Positions 1 to 5,822 of a stretch of DNA of 9,442 nt are shown here, one piece after another. The translations under genes and the position numbers were made by a program. Positions within the stretch are counted from its first letter, which is position 1, and the number at the start of each line of letters is the position of its first letter. Source of the stretch: Desulfobacterales bacterium (GTDB lineage Bacteria; Desulfobacterota; Desulfobulbia; Desulfobulbales; BM004); assembly GCA_030621655.1 (NCBI GenBank), contig JAUXHH010000055.1, positions 1 to 9,442 on the forward strand. Direction: 5' to 3'. The notes beneath the pieces were generated by a model, which had not been told where the DNA came from, did no database searches, and worked only from the letters and a program-made list of their open reading frames with translations.

Positions 1-118
1 CTTGAAAGGCACTATAAAAAATTCCGCCCAAAAAACCTACAACCAAGGCAATAAGGGCAACTATCAACATAATTTCTTTTTTTACATAGTCACCTTCAGG
101 TTTTTTCTGCTTTGCCAT
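1..118 (-). CDS. N-terminus of a membrane-anchored protein (partial, runs off the left edge)
   Basis: Reading the minus strand from an ATG at 118-116 gives 39 complete codons before the window ends. The start is well supported: GGAGGAG lies about 2 nt upstream of the ATG on the minus strand, a strong Shine-Dalgarno sequence although closely spaced. The peptide opens with a Lys-rich cytoplasmic stretch (MAKQKKPEGDYVKKE) and continues into one hydrophobic segment of about 20 residues containing LIVALIALVVGFLGG, so it should be a type II (N-in) single-pass membrane anchor. From memory this resembles the N-terminus of membrane-bound TPR-repeat proteins common in Desulfobacterota, but no repeat is visible here, so that is only a guess. 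It is divergent from the cytochrome gene at 488, with a 369-nt shared upstream region. The rest of the protein lies outside the window. Confidence 0.7.
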   Translation of the reverse strand, partial: MAKQKKPEGDYVKKEIMLIVALIALVVGFLGGIFYSAFQ

Positions 119-193
119 AACTCCTCCAATTCATAAAAAAATTAATTAATAAGCTCAATATTTCCGGATGCAAAATTTTCAAGATAAAAGCAG

Positions 194-205
194 CCGAATA
201 TTCGG
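194..205. repeat. 12-bp perfect palindrome, possible operator
   Basis: CCGAATATTCGG reads identically on both strands. It sits 76 nt upstream of the minus-strand start codon at 118, between the two divergent genes. A transcription-factor operator is the simplest reading; a chance palindrome in AT-rich DNA is possible, but the GC ends argue mildly against it. No known regulator site is recognised. Confidence 0.4.
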
Positions 206-292
206 ATTTGTTTTATATTTCAGTTTTAATTGAAACAGCTTAAAACTTTCAGAATGCTTTAAATTTAATAAATAAGACATATACCTCCAAGA

Positions 293-317
293 GACAAGTG
301 ATGGACTTGTCCCATCA
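293..317. repeat. Two overlapping, mutually exclusive inverted repeats
   Basis: GACAAGT (293-299) and ACTTGTC (305-311) form a perfect 7-bp inverted repeat with a 5-nt loop. TGATGG (299-304) and CCATCA (312-317) form a perfect 6-bp repeat whose left arm occupies the loop of the first. Neither is followed by a T-run on either strand, so an intrinsic terminator is unlikely. The element lies upstream of the cytochrome promoter and so outside its transcript; it could act on DNA as a protein site, or within a leader of the leftward gene. Confidence 0.4.
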
Positions 318-340
318 ATAAAAAAACATCCCATAATAAT

Positions 341-349
341 TTATCCACA
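341..349 (+). promoter_or_regulatory. Consensus DnaA box (isolated)
   Basis: TTATCCACA is an exact match to the consensus DnaA box. It lies about 44 nt upstream of the cytochrome promoter's -35 element in AT-rich DNA. I found no second consensus box nearby, and dnaA, dnaN or gidA-type neighbours are absent, so this is not evidence of oriC. It may be a regulatory DnaA site or a chance match. Confidence 0.35.
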
Positions 350-392
350 GAACTCATTATCCTTTTTAAAAGAGAATACGAGAAGAAGAACC

Positions 393-421
393 TTGACAAA
401 TAACCCTGCTGTGAATAAAAA
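393..421 (+). promoter_or_regulatory. Candidate sigma70 promoter for the cytochrome gene
   Basis: A perfect -35 hexamer TTGACA (393-398) is followed, after a 17-nt spacer, by TAAAAA (416-421, four of six matches to TATAAT). Transcription would start near 428, leaving a leader of about 60 nt before the ATG at 488. Confidence 0.5.
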
Positions 422-487
422 ACTTCAATTCAAAAAATAGAACAACTTTTCGTTGCCAGGTAAAGATACTCAATTAAAGAGAAAGTA

Positions 488-898
488 ATGCAGAAGAAAA
501 CTTTGATTCTCATACAATTATTGATTTTCATTTTAAGTTTAGTGCTTGCAGGCAGTATGAGCATTGCCGGAGATAAAAAAACTGCGAGTGATACTGGTCC
601 TGATGAAATGATATTAAAGACCGCTGCCGCAATAAAGGCCGCTAAATTCCCTCACAAAAAGCATCAGGAATCTTTTGAGTGTGGAGAATGCCATCATTCC
701 GAGTCTGACGACGGCATTAAATATCCGTATGTTGATGGAATGGAGATCAAGAAATGTGTTGTTTGCCACAATAAAGACAATATGGACAATCCGAAGCTGA
801 ACAACTTCAAACTCATTGCACATGGCTTATGTAAAGAATGCCACAAGAGAAACAAAGACAAAGCGCCAACCAAATGTTCCGGTTGCCATATTAAGTAG
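488..898 (+). CDS. Tetrahaem class III cytochrome c (cytochrome c3 family), periplasmic
   Basis: This encodes 136 residues: a signal peptide (Lys at 3-4, hydrophobic 5-21, likely cleavage after SIA at 25-27) and a small mature domain with four CxxCH haem sites at 65-69, 90-94, 115-119 and 130-134. The protein has exactly eight Cys and eight His. Four His belong to the CxxCH motifs. The others (H56 and H59 in FPHKKH, H70 in CHH, H112 in AHG) are where c3 proteins place their distal ligands, so four bis-His haems are expected. In the cell it should shuttle low-potential electrons in the periplasm, for example from hydrogenase or formate dehydrogenase to membrane complexes. The FPHKxHQ start and AHGxCKxCH...PTKCxxCH end also resemble the trihaem c7/PpcA type, but haem II is present here. 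The gene stands alone with its own promoter and converges on glyS. The RBS is modest (AGAGAAAG). Confidence 0.93.
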   Translation: MQKKTLILIQLLIFILSLVLAGSMSIAGDKKTASDTGPDEMILKTAAAIKAAKFPHKKHQESFECGECHHSESDDGIKYPYVDGMEIKKCVVCHNKDNMDNPKLNNFKLIAHGLCKECHKRNKDKAPTKCSGCHIK

Positions 899-964
899 CA
901 GACAGCCTCCCCCATAGCCCGCATTTCTCACAAACATTTCAGCATATCAATAAAAGAAGCTGTC

Positions 965-3052
965 TTATTTTACCGCTGATTGCATCTTGGAGAAATCTCC
1001 AACCTGGAGAAACAACCCTGAAATTGCGCTCAACAGGTTTAGCCTGTTTTGTTTTAAACTTTCGTCTTCGGTCATAACCATAACCTCATCAAAAAAGACA
1101 TCAACGGGTTCTTTCATCCGCAGGATTACATCCAGGGCCTTGCCGTATTCCTTTGCCTCCAATAACGGCTTCGTCTCATTTTGCACCTCTTTAAGGACTT
1201 CGTAAAGATTACGTTCAGCATCTTCACGCAGGAGTTCCACCTCAACTTCTGATGCGTGATGTCCCTTTATAATGTTCATGACTCGTTTGAAAGCTGCTGC
1301 CAGAACCGTAAAAGCCGGCTGATTACGTATCCTGGCCAGCGCATCAATCCTGGCGCGGCAGTCAACCACATTATCAAATGAAACAGAAGTTACAGCCTCA
1401 ACTGCTGATCCCGGCACTCCCTTCCCTATTAAATCATTAACAAATCTGCCTTTGATAAAATTAAGGATCTTGCTCTTCGCTACCCCTTTGTCTTCTGTTA
1501 ACTTTTTGTCATAAAGCTGCAAAGCCGCCTCAACTGCTTCAGGCAATGACAGAGCAAAATTCTGTGATTCTATGATATGCAGCAGGCCTAACGCCAGTCT
1601 TCTTAAGCCAAATGGATCAGTGGTGCCCGTAGGCACCTGACCAATGCCAAAACAGCCGCTGATAGTATCAAAACGGTCTGCCATGCCAACCAGGGCACCA
1701 GTAATTTCCGTGGGCAAATTGCCTCCAGCCCTGACCGGCAAATAATGTTCCAGTATAGCTGAGGCCACTTCCGGCGCCTCTCCGTCCAGCGAGGCATAAT
1801 CCCGGCCCATAACTCCCTGCAGAGAGGGAAACTCATTTACCATAGCAGTAAGCAGATCTGCCTTAGCAAGAGTCGCAGCACGCTCGGTCCTGGCTGAATA
1901 TTCAGGAACCAGCTTCTGCGCCAGGGTACCAGCCAGCTTCGTAACCCTTTCGGTCTTCTCAAGCATGGTGCCCAGCTTCGCTTGAAAGATGAGCCCGGAC
2001 AGATCATTAACCCGGTCCTCAAGTTTCCTGCTCCGGTCATCGTTAAAGAAGAACAATGCATCCTCAAGCCTGGCCCGCAAAACACGCTGGTGACCTTTGG
2101 CTGCCAGGTTTTCATCAGGTACGCGGGTATTATTAACAGCCACAAAATTAGCCAACAGCCTACCCTGTGCATCAGTAACACAAAAATACTTCTGGTGCTC
2201 CCGCATGGCAGTTATAAGTACATCATCGGGCAATTCCAGAAAACGGGCTTCAAATTTACCACAAACTCCATGGGGATTTTCAACCAGGTTGGTCACCGTA
2301 TCAATAAGCTCTTCATCCTCAAGTATTCTAGCTCCCTCAGCACCGCTCCGTTCAGATGCAGCCTTTCTTATCTCTGCTATTACAGCTTGTCGCCTCTCTG
2401 TAATATCTACAAGTACGTTGTTTTGCCTCAGCACATCAACATATTGAGCAAAATCTTTTACTTCTATAAGACCTGGAGCCATAAATCTATGCCCTTTCGT
2501 AGTTGCGCCACTTTTTATATCACCAACCTGAAAATCAATGATTTGACCTCCATAGAGTGCCAGCAACCAATGAATCGGCCGGGCAAAGGAGATGTTTCCC
2601 TCTCCCCATCGCATGGATTTCGCAAAAGGCAAGCCGACGGTAAGATCCTTTAAGAGTTCGGGCAGTAGGCTTTCAGTTTTCTTTCCCTTTCTCTGCCTGG
2701 CCAGCATGACATATTCACCTTTAGGCGTGCTGACAACCTGCAGATCTTCAACTTCAGCACCCTTTGAGCGGGCAAACCCGATTGCAGCTTTTGTTGGTTT
2801 GCTATCCTGGTCAAAGGCAGCCTTTTTGGCCGGGCCTAAAAATTCCTCCTCACGGTCCGGTTGTTGCGATATCAACCCATTGACACAGATAGCTAGACGC
2901 CTCGGCGTAGCTGCTGTCTGGATCGATTCGTATTGCAATTCCAGTCCGGCCAGTTTTTCAGCCATGGTTTTTTGCATATTCTTCAAGGCAGGACCGATGA
3001 ACCCTGCCGGAATCTCTTCAGAGCCAATCTCCAGTAATAACTCCTTCTGCAT
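965..3052 (-). CDS. glyS: Glycyl-tRNA synthetase beta subunit
   Basis: The product is 695 residues, normal for GlyS. The beta subunit of bacterial alpha2beta2 glycyl-tRNA synthetase recognises tRNA-Gly, while the alpha subunit GlyQ carries the catalytic core; together they charge tRNA-Gly in the cytoplasm. Visible family signatures are LEIGSEEIPA (7-16), TPRRLA (49-54), MREHQKYF (283-290), the HD-type segment KADLLTAMVNEFPSLQGVMG (397-416), DPFGLRR (479-485), and a C-terminal helical region (about 570-680) matching the DALR anticodon-binding domain. No frameshift or truncation is seen. The ATG at 3052 gives the expected family N-terminus, although its Shine-Dalgarno is weak (AAGAGA). It is the last gene of the minus-strand run, 68 nt after the FolE2-like gene. 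The usual partner glyQ is not next to it and is not in this window. Confidence 0.97.
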   Translation of the reverse strand: MQKELLLEIGSEEIPAGFIGPALKNMQKTMAEKLAGLELQYESIQTAATPRRLAICVNGLISQQPDREEEFLGPAKKAAFDQDSKPTKAAIGFARSKGAEVEDLQVVSTPKGEYVMLARQRKGKKTESLLPELLKDLTVGLPFAKSMRWGEGNISFARPIHWLLALYGGQIIDFQVGDIKSGATTKGHRFMAPGLIEVKDFAQYVDVLRQNNVLVDITERRQAVIAEIRKAASERSGAEGARILEDEELIDTVTNLVENPHGVCGKFEARFLELPDDVLITAMREHQKYFCVTDAQGRLLANFVAVNNTRVPDENLAAKGHQRVLRARLEDALFFFNDDRSRKLEDRVNDLSGLIFQAKLGTMLEKTERVTKLAGTLAQKLVPEYSARTERAATLAKADLLTAMVNEFPSLQGVMGRDYASLDGEAPEVASAILEHYLPVRAGGNLPTEITGALVGMADRFDTISGCFGIGQVPTGTTDPFGLRRLALGLLHIIESQNFALSLPEAVEAALQLYDKKLTEDKGVAKSKILNFIKGRFVNDLIGKGVPGSAVEAVTSVSFDNVVDCRARIDALARIRNQPAFTVLAAAFKRVMNIIKGHHASEVEVELLREDAERNLYEVLKEVQNETKPLLEAKEYGKALDVILRMKEPVDVFFDEVMVMTEDESLKQNRLNLLSAISGLFLQVGDFSKMQSAVK

Positions 3053-3120
3053 AATCTCTTATCACTCGTGTTTTTATTTATACTTTTATTATCCAGGTCT
3101 GGCGGGATAAAATTCCTGGG

Positions 3121-3906
3121 TTAGCTGTTCGCGGTCTGTTCCTGGGGACCATCCAAAATGGCAAATGTTTTATACCCTTCTGAGAAGTTCTCCACAGTTA
3201 TTGAAAAACTGAGGATATCACTATTGGCCGAAAACTTTCTCCCAACAGCTTTGGCAATCTTCTCCACCGACAACAGAGACTCACCAGATAAATCATCAGA
3301 AGGAGGGCAATCTCCCAGATCTTTGTGGTCTTCAGTTAAACGACTCTGTCCAATAACATCTTCAACCATCTGAATAACATCTTCAATCCAGATAAAATTC
3401 CGGTACTGAATACTTATAACAGCATTACCCCAGTGCCCTGGAGAACGCGGCAGTCCCTTTCCGTTTTGAATATGTAATGGGGATGCTATCGGGACATTTA
3501 TCTGCAGGACAAGTTGATAGTTTTCATCGAGCACCCCATGCATCTTACACTGATACTCACCAATCCCGATAGCATTGGAATGGATGGTCTTCTGCTTTAG
3601 GAAGTAGGGGAATTCAATTTCCAGATGCGCTGACTCGGCGTCGAGTCTGCTTTTCATCTCTTCCAGAATCAACCTGAGATTCTTGATATCAAACTCACCG
3701 TGAAACTGGTTCAGGATCTCTATGAAGCGACTCATGTGAGTTCCCTTGAACCGGTGCGGCAAATTGACATACATATTGAAATTTGCCACGGTCCTTTGCA
3801 GCCTCTTCGCCTTATCCAGCACCATGACCGGATAGGTAATATCCTTGACCCCCACCTTCTGTATATTTATATGGCGATGGTCTCGCTGGCTTTGTATATC
3901 CTTCAT
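3121..3906 (-). CDS. FolE2-like (GTP cyclohydrolase IB family) protein lacking the catalytic motifs
   Basis: The product is 261 residues, about the normal length for FolE2 (formerly DUF198). The N-terminal half is unmistakable FolE2: an SQRDHR start (6-11), VGVKDITYPV (18-27), FKGTHMSRFIE (53-63) and EIEFPYFLKQKT (96-107). FolE2 converts GTP to dihydroneopterin triphosphate for folate or queuosine, using a Cys-His-Glu metal site. Here the expected CPCSKEIS...GAHNQR block is replaced at 139-162 by unrelated residues of the same length (PIASPLH...SPGHWGNA), the LLKRPDEKYVTE-type segment is absent from 183-210, and the terminal ENFESIHNHSAYA has become ENFSEGYKTFAIL (239-251). Catalytic Cys and metal ligands are therefore missing, yet the frame is open and FIWIEDVI (171-178) is kept. 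It is probably not a GTP cyclohydrolase and may be a binding or regulatory T-fold protein. No Shine-Dalgarno precedes the ATG. It sits between a receiver gene and glyS. Confidence 0.85.
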   Translation of the reverse strand: MKDIQSQRDHRHINIQKVGVKDITYPVMVLDKAKRLQRTVANFNMYVNLPHRFKGTHMSRFIEILNQFHGEFDIKNLRLILEEMKSRLDAESAHLEIEFPYFLKQKTIHSNAIGIGEYQCKMHGVLDENYQLVLQINVPIASPLHIQNGKGLPRSPGHWGNAVISIQYRNFIWIEDVIQMVEDVIGQSRLTEDHKDLGDCPPSDDLSGESLLSVEKIAKAVGRKFSANSDILSFSITVENFSEGYKTFAILDGPQEQTANS

Positions 3907-3917
3907 AACAGAATAGG

Positions 3918-3946
3918 ATTATATGGGTGGAAGCGCTTGCTTAAAA
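3918..3946 (-). promoter_or_regulatory. Candidate promoter with perfect -10, directly before the FolE2-like gene
   Basis: On the minus strand a perfect TATAAT occupies 3923-3918, with TTTTAA (3946-3941, three of six) 17 nt upstream as a weak -35. An 8-bp palindrome AAGCGCTT (3931-3938) lies in the spacer. Only 11 nt separate the -10 from the ATG at 3906, so a transcript from here would be nearly leaderless, which fits the absence of a Shine-Dalgarno sequence. Confidence 0.4.
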
Positions 3947-3949
3947 TTA

Positions 3950-4300
3950 TTAAGAGAGATATCTCCTGACTGCCTCTTTCAACTCACCCAGATCAGAAGA
4001 CTTCACAATATATTCATCCGATGCCCATGCTCCCAGATCCTGCTTGTACTCATGATATGCGGTGCTAAGAATAACCGGTAGGTTCGGATTTATTTCCTTC
4101 ATCTGGCGCAGAACCTCAATGCCATTCATATCCGGCATATTAATATCGAGAATAACCAGGTCAGGGGATATTATCTTGAATTTTTCCAAGGCGTCCGTTC
4201 CCCCGAGCGCCGAATGAACCTCATAACCCTCCTCTTCAAACTCCTCACGGTAAAGAAGATGGATGCTCTCCTCGTCATCAACAAGTAGGATTTTCTTCAT
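3950..4300 (-). CDS. Single-domain response regulator (CheY-like receiver)
   Basis: The 116 residues make one complete receiver domain and no output domain. The acidic pocket is at D8, D9 and E10 (VDDEE), the phosphoacceptor is D52 in LDINMP, the switch Thr is T80 (LSTAY), and the conserved Lys is K100 (IVKSSDL). A sensor kinase should phosphorylate it, and signalling would be by protein contact, since there is no DNA-binding or enzymatic output. No kinase gene is in the window, so its partner is unknown. The YHEYKQDLGAWASDEYIVKSSDL region is a form I associate with orphan receivers of Desulfobacterota. The start is supported by GAGG 6 nt upstream of the ATG at 4300. It lies 145 nt after galT and 43 nt before the FolE2-like gene. 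Confidence 0.92.
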   Translation of the reverse strand: MKKILLVDDEESIHLLYREEFEEEGYEVHSALGGTDALEKFKIISPDLVILDINMPDMNGIEVLRQMKEINPNLPVILSTAYHEYKQDLGAWASDEYIVKSSDLGELKEAVRRYLS

Positions 4301-4348
4301 TGTCTGCCTCAGCGCATTAGTTTCAATTACAATTTAAAGACAATCTAT

Positions 4349-4379
4349 GCCGGCCTATTCGTAAATATTTACAGCCGGC
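4349..4379. promoter_or_regulatory. Nested inverted repeat overlapping a candidate promoter of the receiver gene
   Basis: GCCGGC at 4349-4354 and again at 4374-4379 form a self-complementary pair around a 12-bp perfect palindrome GTAAATATTTAC (4361-4372). On the minus strand, TTGAAA (4390-4385) and TATTTA (4367-4362), spaced by 17 nt, form a possible promoter for the receiver gene, so the inner palindrome covers its -10 and part of its spacer. An operator is plausible. A transcription terminator of galT is less likely because no T-run follows on the minus strand. Confidence 0.4.
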
Positions 4380-4423
4380 GTCACTTTCAAGAATTCTAAT
4401 AATTATTTTATCAAACTGCAAAT

Positions 4424-4439
4424 TCCTGAAACCTCAGGA
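4424..4439 (-). terminator. Weak hairpin after galT, possible terminator
   Basis: TCCTGA (minus strand, 4439-4434) and TCAGGA (4429-4424) form a 6-bp stem with a 4-nt loop beginning seven bases after the galT stop. It is followed by only a scattered T-rich stretch (ATTTGCAGTTTG), so termination would be inefficient at best. Confidence 0.3.
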
Positions 4440-4445
4440 TCAGAA

Positions 4446-5450
4446 CTACTTAAGGGAAACCTCTCTCATATAAACAGCTGCGTCTTCCGGCGGCATGGGA
4501 TTAATATAGAAACCGGAACCCCATTCAAAACCGGCCGTTGTGGTCAACTTAGGCCTTATCTCAAAATGCCAGTGAAAATGATCAAGCGGTTCCGAATGCA
4601 TCGGTGCACCATGAAGTACGAAATTATAGGGCACATTAGGGATACAGGCATCAAGGCGCTTCATGGTTTCTGAAAATATTTCCGCCAATGCCACAAAAGA
4701 AACATCATCGGTTGTTATATATGAGGAAGAATGTTTTTTAGGAAGAATCCACATCTCAAAAGGGGAGCGGGGAGCATAGGGCATGAGAGTGATATACTGT
4801 TCGTTCTGGCAAACCACCCGGATCTCTTCCCTGAGTTCCTGGCGAATTATATCACAAAAGATACATCGTTCTTTGTATTTATAATAGGAAAGACTGCCCT
4901 CAAGCTCTGAGACAATCATACGCGGCAGAATCGGCAAAGCAACCAATTGTGAATGGGAGTGCTCAAGCGATGCTCCAGCAGCTTTGCCGCTGTTCTTGAA
5001 GACCATGACATATTTGAAGCGCGGATCACGCGCCAAATCAATCAATCGGTCACGAAAGGCCCAGAAAAGATACAATAGCCGATCTGGAGAAAGGGTGATA
5101 AAAGTGTCTTCATGGTTGGGGCTTTCCACGACAACTTCGTGTGCCCCTATGCCATTCATTTTATCGTAGATCCCAACTCCTTCCTTGTTGAGGTCTCCTT
5201 CTATGACTAAGGCGGGATATTTATTCGGCACTACCCGGAGTTCCCAGCCTGCAGAGTTATCAGGTTGAGACGGGTTGCGCCCATAGACTAGGACTTCTGC
5301 TGGAGTAGTTTTCTCATTGCCGGGGCAGAGAGGACAAAAGCCTCCTTTAACAACCTGCTCCTGTATAACAAAATCTGTGGGGCGTCTGCTTCGCTCCTTT
5401 GCAATGATTATCCAGCGACCGAGAATAGGATCCTTACGTAACTCAGGCAT
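4446..5450 (-). CDS. galT: Galactose-1-phosphate uridylyltransferase
   Basis: The product is 334 residues, close to the usual GalT length. GalT swaps UMP between UDP-glucose and galactose-1-phosphate in the Leloir pathway, through a uridylyl-histidine intermediate. The N-terminal HIT-like half shows the zinc pair C39 and C42 (FCPLCPG), H113 (SPNHED), and the active-site HSHSQ at 164-168, where E. coli GalT has HPHGQ. The C-terminal half shows C196-x2-C199, WILPKKH (234-240) and HFHWHFEI (291-298). The gene starts 6 nt after the dksA stop and has no clear Shine-Dalgarno of its own (AAAACAGT precedes the ATG), suggesting translational coupling to dksA. In a sulfate reducer it more likely serves UDP-sugar supply for envelope polysaccharide than growth on galactose. 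A related nucleotidyltransferase specificity cannot be excluded. Confidence 0.93.
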   Translation of the reverse strand: MPELRKDPILGRWIIIAKERSRRPTDFVIQEQVVKGGFCPLCPGNEKTTPAEVLVYGRNPSQPDNSAGWELRVVPNKYPALVIEGDLNKEGVGIYDKMNGIGAHEVVVESPNHEDTFITLSPDRLLYLFWAFRDRLIDLARDPRFKYVMVFKNSGKAAGASLEHSHSQLVALPILPRMIVSELEGSLSYYKYKERCIFCDIIRQELREEIRVVCQNEQYITLMPYAPRSPFEMWILPKKHSSSYITTDDVSFVALAEIFSETMKRLDACIPNVPYNFVLHGAPMHSEPLDHFHWHFEIRPKLTTTAGFEWGSGFYINPMPPEDAAVYMREVSLK

Positions 5451-5456
5451 ACTGTT

Positions 5457-5822
5457 TTAGGGTTGAGCATGTTCTTTTTCGTGCTGTTCCTGTGCTGTCT
5501 TACATTTAACGCACAGCGTGGTAACCGGTCGGGCCTCGAGACGTTTTTCGGAAATATCCTCTTCACAGGTTTCACAAATCCCGTAGGCTCCATTGTCTAT
5601 ACGTTCAAGAGCTTCCTTGATCTTGGCAAGTAATTTTCTTTCACGATCCCGGATGCGCAACTCAAAATTCCGGTTGGATTCTGCTGTAGCCCTGTCCGCG
5701 GGATCAGGATAGTTGTCGCTCTGATCTGTCATTTCCAGCAGGGTTTTTTCAGCTTCGTTCAATATATCCTGGCTCATGGCCTCAAGCTTGGCCTTAAAAT
5801 GTGCCTGTTGTTTCTTGTCCAT
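5457..5822 (-). CDS. dksA: DksA/TraR-family RNA polymerase-binding transcription factor
   Basis: The product is 121 residues, shorter than E. coli DksA (151) but typical for this clade. DksA enters the secondary channel of RNA polymerase and, with ppGpp, retunes rRNA and amino-acid promoters. An N-terminal helix (1-36) and a second helix (about 46-76) form the coiled-coil hairpin. At its tip is DPADRA (40-45), giving the acidic DxxDxA signature with D40, D43 and A45, which defines true DksA function. A four-Cys zinc finger follows, with C83 and C86 (GICETC) and C104 and C107 (LCVKC). TGGAGA precedes the ATG at 5822. It heads a two-gene unit with galT and has a good promoter about 130 nt upstream. 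Confidence 0.93.
   Translation of the reverse strand: MDKKQQAHFKAKLEAMSQDILNEAEKTLLEMTDQSDNYPDPADRATAESNRNFELRIRDRERKLLAKIKEALERIDNGAYGICETCEEDISEKRLEARPVTTLCVKCKTAQEQHEKEHAQP

Larger units (their letters stand above)
119..487. other. AT-rich divergent intergenic region
   Basis: This region separates the leftmost membrane-protein gene from the cytochrome gene. It contains a 12-bp perfect palindrome (194-205), two overlapping inverted repeats (293-317), one consensus DnaA box (341-349), and a sigma70-like promoter pointing at the cytochrome (393-421). One short minus-strand reading frame (179-280, 33 codons) with a GGAGG in front of its ATG is present but not convincing. I see no tRNA, riboswitch or longer coding region here. 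Confidence 0.7.

Noticed and set aside
119..487. Replication origin, suggested by AT-rich DNA with a DnaA box
   Set aside because: Only one consensus box is present, with no box cluster and no dnaA, dnaN or parAB neighbours.
900..965. Inverted repeat AGACAGC/GCTGTCT between the cytochrome and glyS stops as a bidirectional terminator
   Set aside because: The arms are only 7 bp and about 52 nt apart, and only the plus direction has a weak T-rich tail, so it is not a credible intrinsic terminator.
1982..2653. A 223-codon plus-strand open frame antisense to glyS
   Set aside because: It lies entirely inside glyS, has no recognisable domain or RBS, and its composition is that of an antisense shadow. 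The glyS frame carries all the family motifs.
3421..3490. A frameshift as the cause of the missing FolE2 catalytic block
   Set aside because: I read the alternative frames here: they do not encode a CPCSKEIS- or GAHNQR-like stretch and meet stops, and the existing frame has the expected spacing with conserved sequence on both sides.
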